A DNA stretch of 64,000 nucleotides, taken from assembly GCA_936432065.2 (NCBI GenBank), contig OW386286.2:280222088-280286087 (forward strand), in the 5' to 3' direction. The first letter of the stretch is position 1. Every line of letters starts with the position of its first letter. Source of the stretch: Rutpela maculata (lineage: Eukaryota; Arthropoda; Insecta; Coleoptera; Cerambycidae). The notes under the pieces are model-generated. The model was given only the letters and a program-made list of their open reading frames with translations, did not search any database and was not told the DNA's origin. The position numbers were made by a program, and so were the translations under genes. This document shows, piece by piece, positions 58,824-64,000 of this stretch.

Positions 58824-58909
58824 GGTCACTAAGATAGCTCAGTTGGTAGAAGAGTCAGTACTGTAATACGGACAACGGAGACATGCAGGTTCGATCCCTA
58901 CCGTCCGCA
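58824..58909 (+). pseudogene. intact internal tRNA-like module (right copy)
   Basis: 86 nt with TAGCTCAGTTGGTAGA (A box, ~58835-58847), ACTGTAAT in the anticodon position and GGTTCGATCCC (B box, 58888-58898), ending GTCCGCA. Both pol III promoter boxes are close to consensus. The 5' and 3' ends do not form a proper acceptor stem and the variable region is long, so I call it tRNA-Tyr-like, not a tRNA gene. Confidence 0.6.
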
Positions 58910-59458
58910 ATTGGTAAAGGTAAGTAAAAATGAATTTAATAACTTAATAAACATTATAATTTGCAGGCAACCCTTGTGAGAAAAAATTGGAGTGATGGTA
59001 AACAATATTAGATATGTCAATGTAAATAAAATATACGGATGGCTAACAAACAAATTCATAGGACAATACTTATTTATGCATTAATTACTTCATTTTTATC
59101 AAGTAGACTACTAAGTAGTCACGTCATTTTCACGTGCCTTTACTACCTGGGAAAACATACCTGAGATGTTCTAGGAACATTTAAAAGACTCCACTTTGTA
59201 ATGTGCATGGCACATTCTATGGTAATGATTTTCATGTTGTGAGAACATTCTCAGAATACTGAAACGTTCCGAGCAAACATTCTGTGCACATTCTTAGAAT
59301 ATTTCTGTGCTGTGTGGGCAAGCACACAAAATATTAACAATACATATACCTATCGTTGAACAAATTTCTATGTTGATAATGAAAGTAGGTATGTAAATAT
59401 ATGATGATCCTGTTCGAAAAAACGAATGTGAAATCATATAAGAATTATTGTGACTTAC

Positions 59459-60062
59459 CGTGCCAATTAAGTGCCGCGCGATGCTGGAATGTTAGTGGTT
59501 CCTGGAACCATCAGGTCTAGTCCAACTGCTTCTCCATCACTGGCTGGCGAAAATCAAGAGTCCACTAACTGTTCACGTCTCTTGGTCCTAAAATCCCCAG
59601 AAAATTTACAATCAGCTACAGGACTTATTATTAACACTTATAGTATCCAAAACACCTTAAAAATAATTAAAATATTGAATTTTCCACTGTGATTTTATAA
59701 TATCGGCCACCACTCTATGGCAGAGTGATCCCTACTTTGCCTTAAACTAATTTACCTACTATAATCACTTACTGGCAATAGAAGAATAGAAAAAGATAAG
59801 GTCGAAAAAGTCCTCGTGGAACATTTCTTGTAAAGCAAGGAGCTATTCGAATAATTACGAATGTTTCCTTTACTTTTAACCTCCGGCACATTTTTATTTA
59901 AACACTTCAGCACTAGTTCACGTAACGAATGAGTTTTGTCATAGCGTACTTTGATTAACATGGGTAAATTGATAAACGAAGCCACCGGTGTCTGAAATCG
60001 CCAAAGAATAAAACAATTGAATTTGATTGTTGCCAACTTTTGACTCATGGCCTTCTTCGGTA
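59459..60062 (-). other. possible spliced exons, unrecognised
   Basis: The minus strand shows two ATTTTAG acceptor / GTAAGT donor pairs. Candidate exon 60062-59773 (290 nt) is open in one frame (104 residues from M at 60084, including SQKLATIKFNCFILWRFQ). Candidate exon 59587-59459 (129 nt) has stops in all frames; in the joined frame it would add four residues and end. I recognise no domain. Consensus splice sites in AT-rich DNA can be chance. Confidence 0.2.
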
Positions 60063-60154
60063 CTAAAATTATAGAATTAATCATATATTTTACAACGATA
60101 TATATTTTTAAAATAATATCGTTGTAAAATATATGATTAATTTTATAATTTTAG
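60063..60154. repeat. 92-bp near-perfect hairpin
   Basis: Two 39-nt arms (CTAAAATTATAGAATTAATC... and inverse) differ at one position and are separated by a short AT loop. It could be a minimal MITE or a hairpin RNA precursor. It supplies the ATTTTAG 'acceptor' of the adjacent candidate exon. Confidence 0.9.
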
Positions 60155-60520
60155 GAATGCAGGCGGTAATGTGGCTGTAAGTTCAGTTTAAATTTGAATA
60201 TGCTGTCAAATTATTTGCGTCTACTGCACATGCGCAATTTGTCGTGGTCAGAATTCAGAATATCCGAATAGAATGTCAGAAAACGTCTGAGTCAGAAACA
60301 GGTTAAATGTTAAAAGCTGGTTAAAATTATCTGAGGTTAAAATCAAAGATACTACGGAATAAGGATTGCTCAATCCCTATCCTTTTCTATCTGCCCGAAT
60401 TCGTGGCGTCAGTTGCATTTTTAACAATTTCATTTTCTGAAAACATTTCCATTATCGAGTTTTTACATGATTTTGCAATTATTTAAGTGCCATTAATAGC
60501 CCTCTCAATAAGGGGGTCTA
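60155..60520. other. non-coding, unassigned
   Basis: Nothing recognised. Confidence 0.4.
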
Positions 60521-61434
60521 GAGGGAAATGCGGAGATCCCATTTTTTGGCTTAAAAGCTGTGTTTGGAGGAGGTAAACATACCAAAAGTCCACGAACATA
60601 GGAGGTAAGAGGGGGTGCAGGGGGCATGAAGAAGGTCCCGGTTTTTGGTTTTTCGCTCATATGGGGCCATCCATAAATGACGTCACGCTCCGGGGGGGAG
60701 GGGGTTTTTAATTATGTGACTAAGTGTGATAAGGGGGAGGGGGTCTGACTCAGTGTGACGTAACGAATGATGAACGAATCAAGAAAAGAAAAATAATGTA
60801 AAATTTGTTTTTTTAATTTTTACCCCCATGAGTCGGTAAACATTTTTTTTTGGAATTCCACTAGCACCCTCATGAGGTGTTAAAAATGTTTTTTTTTATT
60901 TCTACTAGCACCCCCCCCCCCCATGAGGCGAAAAATAAATAACGGAATCAAGGGAGGGGGGCCTCTATAAGCGTGACGTAATTTTTTGGGGGGTCTAACT
61001 CAGCGTGACAAAACGTGGCAATGGGAAGGAGGGGGTCTAAAATCTCAAAAATTGGCGTGACGTCATTTATGGATGGCCCCTATCTCGAAAACGGTTAGCC
61101 ATCATAATCAAAAAGTGGCTATATGCAAAATTAAAGCTGACTAAATTTTCTACAATGTTTCTATTAATTTTTTTTCGTATCTGTTATGGTTCAGTAAGAT
61201 ATTGTATTTCTTTTAACGTATTCTAACTTTATTATAAACTGAAAAAAATTTGTAATAGTCATCGTAGAAAGAAATTTCTTGTACAGATATTCGTTTCACA
61301 GCAGACTGAACTCAAATATCGAATAAAAAATTGTTTTTGTGTCTGTAAGTGTGTGTGTGCGTGTATATGTATGTGTGTGTATACCATTTCTTGTAAACAC
61401 GATCACTTCTGTTAGACTTAAAATATTTAATTAA
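60521..61434 (+). repeat. family C repeat, copy 2, interrupted
   Basis: Collinear with 42377-42895: GGAAATGCGGAGATC, GAAGGTCCCGGTTTTTGG, AAAACGGTTAGCC and TTCTTGTAAACACGAT landmarks. A 418-bp MITE separates CGCTCAT from CTCGAAAACGG. Confidence 0.87.
60663..61080. mobile_element. GGGGCCATCCATAAATGACG-type MITE
   Basis: 418 bp with 25-bp inverted ends (GGGGCCATCCATAAATGACG... and inverse), inserted in family C with TAT at both sides (60660-60662, 61081-61083). The inside has several degenerate GGGGGTCTAACTCAGCGTGAC repeats and G/C homopolymers. Superfamily not assigned. Confidence 0.9.
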
Positions 61435-61994
61435 AAAAGAAACTAAGAATACTGAGATTTGTATTATTGGCAAAACAGCAGATGAAAATAGTTTTAAAAT
61501 CTGAACTGAATATAGGTAATCTAAAGCTACATTAGTAATGGATTGCATTTTAGTTCAATTCAGATGCTGCACGAAACAGACAAAGAAAGCAATGTAATAT
61601 AAATATATATTTATATGCTGGATTAGATAATGTAAAGCCCTTGCTTCTAGGCCGATATAGCGCCCTTGCTGCCTAACGTCGGGCGCAGGTGCATTGTTTT
61701 GAATTTGATTTGAATTTGAGATGGGCCCGGTTATTTACTACCTTGGCCCTCTCAGCGATTAGTGAATGATCAGAGATAGTTATTTGTTTTAATCGGAATT
61801 AATAAGAAAGAAAGAATGGGAATATGAATATGTGAATATTGTTATTCATATTTTTGCGCGTGCCAGCGCCTCCTTTTAGATCTTAATGGGCTACGCCCCT
61901 ATGTGTGCCACACCTAAATATATCAAATTACTGTTAATGAACGTGCGTGACGTCACATCTACAATTCGCTTTATTGAGTAATTCTCTAATTAAC
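61435..61994. other. non-coding, unassigned
   Basis: Nothing recognised apart from short TG and GAATTTG repeats. Confidence 0.4.
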
Positions 61995-62122
61995 AGTATA
62001 TTATTCAATGAGCGGTAATGTATGTAATAACTCACGCAGATAAAGTTTACAGCACGAGCCGAAGGCGAATGCTGTAATTCATCAAGTGAGTTATTACCAT
62101 TACCGCAAGTTGAATACTATAC
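61995..62122. mobile_element. small palindromic MITE, copy 2
   Basis: AGTATATTATTCAATGAGCG start and TACCGCAAGTTGAATACTAT end, with the same ACAGCACGAGCCGAAGG centre as the copy at 20128-20257. Confidence 0.78.
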
Positions 62123-62193
62123 TTTATCTATGATTATAACAATAAATATTAAATTGAAAAAATTGTGTTTAAATTACTCAGTTTGTTTATTAA

Positions 62194-62647
62194 CCCTTTC
62201 ACTGCTCAAAGCGTGTATATGTGCGAAAAATAAATGGTCCCACTGTGCTCCAAGCGCGCGTTAACTCTCCTGTCGTTTTTACATTGGTTCAGACTGCTCA
62301 AAGCGATTTAACACGTGTATATGTACTATTAATACATTTTTATATACTCACAAGTTTCTGTCGTACCTTAATGTTTTTGATAAGAATGTTGTTTTGTTTT
62401 TATGTTTAGTTTACTTGTACTGTTTTTAACCATTTTTTAAAAATAAATTATTATTATTGAAACTAGAGCACTTATTTTTTGTTTTTCTTTCAATTTTATA
62501 TATAATAATAGACTATGCATACAATAAACCAAATCAAATAGTAACGTAATATCGGATCTGCGTGCTCCAAGCGCGTATACTCGCAAGCGGTCAATTTATT
62601 GCGCACTACACGAGAATTACGTGAAACCGCGCTGCGCAGCGAAAGGG
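62194..62647. mobile_element. piggyBac-type MITE
   Basis: 454 bp, starting CCCTTTCACTGC and ending GCAGCGAAAGGG, flanked on both sides by TTAA (62190-62193, 62648-62651), the target signature of piggyBac. Near both ends a GCTC(A/C)AAGCG word is repeated. No transposase. Confidence 0.9.
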
Positions 62648-62651
62648 TTAA

Positions 62652-64000
62652 TAAACTTAACTGTAAAATTTAATTTTTGTACACACTTATATTTATTCTG
62701 CGATTTTCCGGGTAATAAATTATGTATTGTATCATTAGCTACTTGTCTTCATTCTGGTGGTGTTCCTACATATTAGTTCATTTTCACTAACCGAATTCAT
62801 CATTTTTGGCACAATTATTAGTTAACTTGATTTGAAAACGTCGAAACTACTCAAACATGATAAATCACCTTCCTCCCCTCAATAATAATGGACCGTTTTA
62901 TTTCACCGTATCGGAAAAGAATTTCTCTAGGACACCTTCTTGTCGCGTGTTACATAGATTGGACAGGCTAGGCATGATGATAAAGGTGATTGGCTCTGTA
63001 CCTAGTGATTTATAATAAGTCACTCATTATATCTCATGCTATTTGTTTATGGATACTATTGTTCAAAAGCAGTTCATATAACCTAATAAGAGTAGATAAA
63101 ACAACTATTACTTACTTCTTTTCTAATTCGTTATAGACTATAGTCGTCCCCGAGAAAAAATAATGGCAAAAAGTTTGGATTAAATAACCCACAAAAAAAA
63201 TCTCATACAAGCAAGAAAATTGTAGACAGTCTCTGTAGCATTCTGATTGAAATCCTGTAAATTCTCCAAAAAAAGTTGCGCTCAAGCCGCCATCTTGGAA
63301 AATGGCTGTCAAAATATGGTTTTTTGACTTTTTTTAACCATCTACTTTACAAAAAAAGAGTTTAAATGAAAATTGTAATGATCTGTAACCTTCGTTATAC
63401 CATTTTTTAGTTGGACTAACTATGGAGGTACAAAATTTTTTGATGAATGATCTTCATTTGTCAGCTATTGTTTCTATAATTTTCTCTTTTAAAAAGTTTA
63501 CATTATTGTTAAGGTCATGCTCATAAACTTGTTGCTTTAGGTATCCCTATAAAAAAATTAATTAATTAACCACCTTATATGAACAAAGAGAGGTTTGGCA
63601 AATCCACATGGTTTGAGATAGACTATTTAAATTTTATACTCGAACTTGCATTAACATTAGAAATATCTCTCCTGTAACATTTTTAAACTCATCTCAAAAA
63701 ACTGATGCTACTTTACCCTTGGCACCCTTAACCACCCTGTACGTTACTTCGAAATTTTGACTAAACTACTAAAAACTTTTCAGGATGAGCAAAACTTTTT
63801 TAAAAAATGACTTTTTTTCTTATAGTGCGAAATAAAGACTACAAGTATAATTAGATCCATCTGAGGACACAGTATATAATATTAACAAATATTCGCAAGT
63901 TGAAAATTAAATTTTCAGACACAATTGTTAAATAGGGAATATTCCATTTTATTTTATTTATAGAGAATATATAAATTAACTTTTACGGACTTCTAAAATA
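62652..64000. other. unassigned; TA-type terminus at its right part
   Basis: TTAACCACCCTGTA (about 63728-63741) resembles a right end of the TA-flanked elements, without a visible left end. The short minus-strand ORF at 63112-63312 has no known motif. Confidence 0.35.

Larger units (their letters stand above)
58118..59151 (+). repeat. repeat with tRNA-like modules, right copy
   Basis: Inverse of the left copy, ending ACGTGCCTTTACTACCTGGG. The internal tRNA-like module is unbroken here, which shows the pre-insertion state of the left copy. On this strand it starts with a tRNA-like head followed by a T-run (58191-58203), then ~600 bp, then the second tRNA-like module. Confidence 0.8.
57557..59318. 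mobile_element. element with CCCACACAGCACAGAATATT ends
   Basis: The left end CCCACACAGCACAGAATATT is mirrored at the right end (AATATTTCTGTGCTGTGTGGG). Both subterminal zones are rich in AGAATATTC-type words. It splits unit 2 of the tandem duplication and itself carries the right copy of the tRNA-like repeat. The (AC)n flank hides any target duplication. Confidence 0.75.

Noticed and set aside
58824..58909. Functional tRNA-Tyr gene
   Set aside because: A and B boxes are good, but the acceptor stem does not pair, the variable region is long, and the module recurs inside a dispersed repeat.

Overview
This is AT-rich eukaryotic DNA with no recognisable intact host gene. It looks like intergenic or long-intron sequence from a repeat-rich insect genome. 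I favour a beetle, but only weakly: the inference rests on the mix of Tc1/mariner, hAT, non-LTR and (GTCY)n-bearing families, not on a host gene. No rRNA gene, CRISPR array, operon or bacterial signal is present. The coding traces I can support are mobile-element proteins: two defective copies of one mariner-type transposase (5684-6731 and 30804-31877), a decayed non-LTR reverse transcriptase (15384-16425, minus), a frameshifted THAP-type zinc finger (10862-11143, minus), two convergent copies of a Cys-rich ORF in a giant foldback (22689-23036 and 23683-23988), and a Cys-rich C-terminal fragment inside another long inverted repeat (34686-34922).

Layout. 0-9 kb: a (TA)n tract, a hAT-like repeat holding a smaller MITE, an 893-bp palindromic TA-flanked element, mariner copy 1 (itself hit by a hAT MITE) and a 941-bp palindrome. 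9-20 kb: THAP remnant, a composite (GTCY)n element carrying both a TA palindrome and a non-LTR insertion, family B repeats, an inverted-repeat-bounded minisatellite. 20-33 kb: the 2.6-kb foldback with duplicated ORFs, further TA-flanked palindromes, mariner copy 2. 34-44 kb: two kilobase-scale inverted repeats, more (GTCY)n elements, a four-unit minisatellite. 46-53 kb: an element with 33-bp terminal inverted repeats and a perfect 8-bp target duplication, and more palindromes. 53-64 kb: two oppositely oriented copies of a ~1-kb repeat with tRNA-like modules, one broken by a hAT element; then a hairpin, family C with a nested MITE, and a TTAA-flanked piggyBac-type MITE.

The elements are linked mainly by nesting and shared ends. 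At least seven families end in 5'-CAGNGTG-type termini flanked by TA, as do both layers of the mariner copies, so one transposase type may have moved many of them. Both mariner copies have the same two-layer build: 133-bp outer arms that would close into a perfect palindrome, with a complete inner element at its central TA. All family assignments rest on motifs, terminal repeats and target-site duplications read by eye; no database search was possible. Boundaries not defined by a duplication are approximate.
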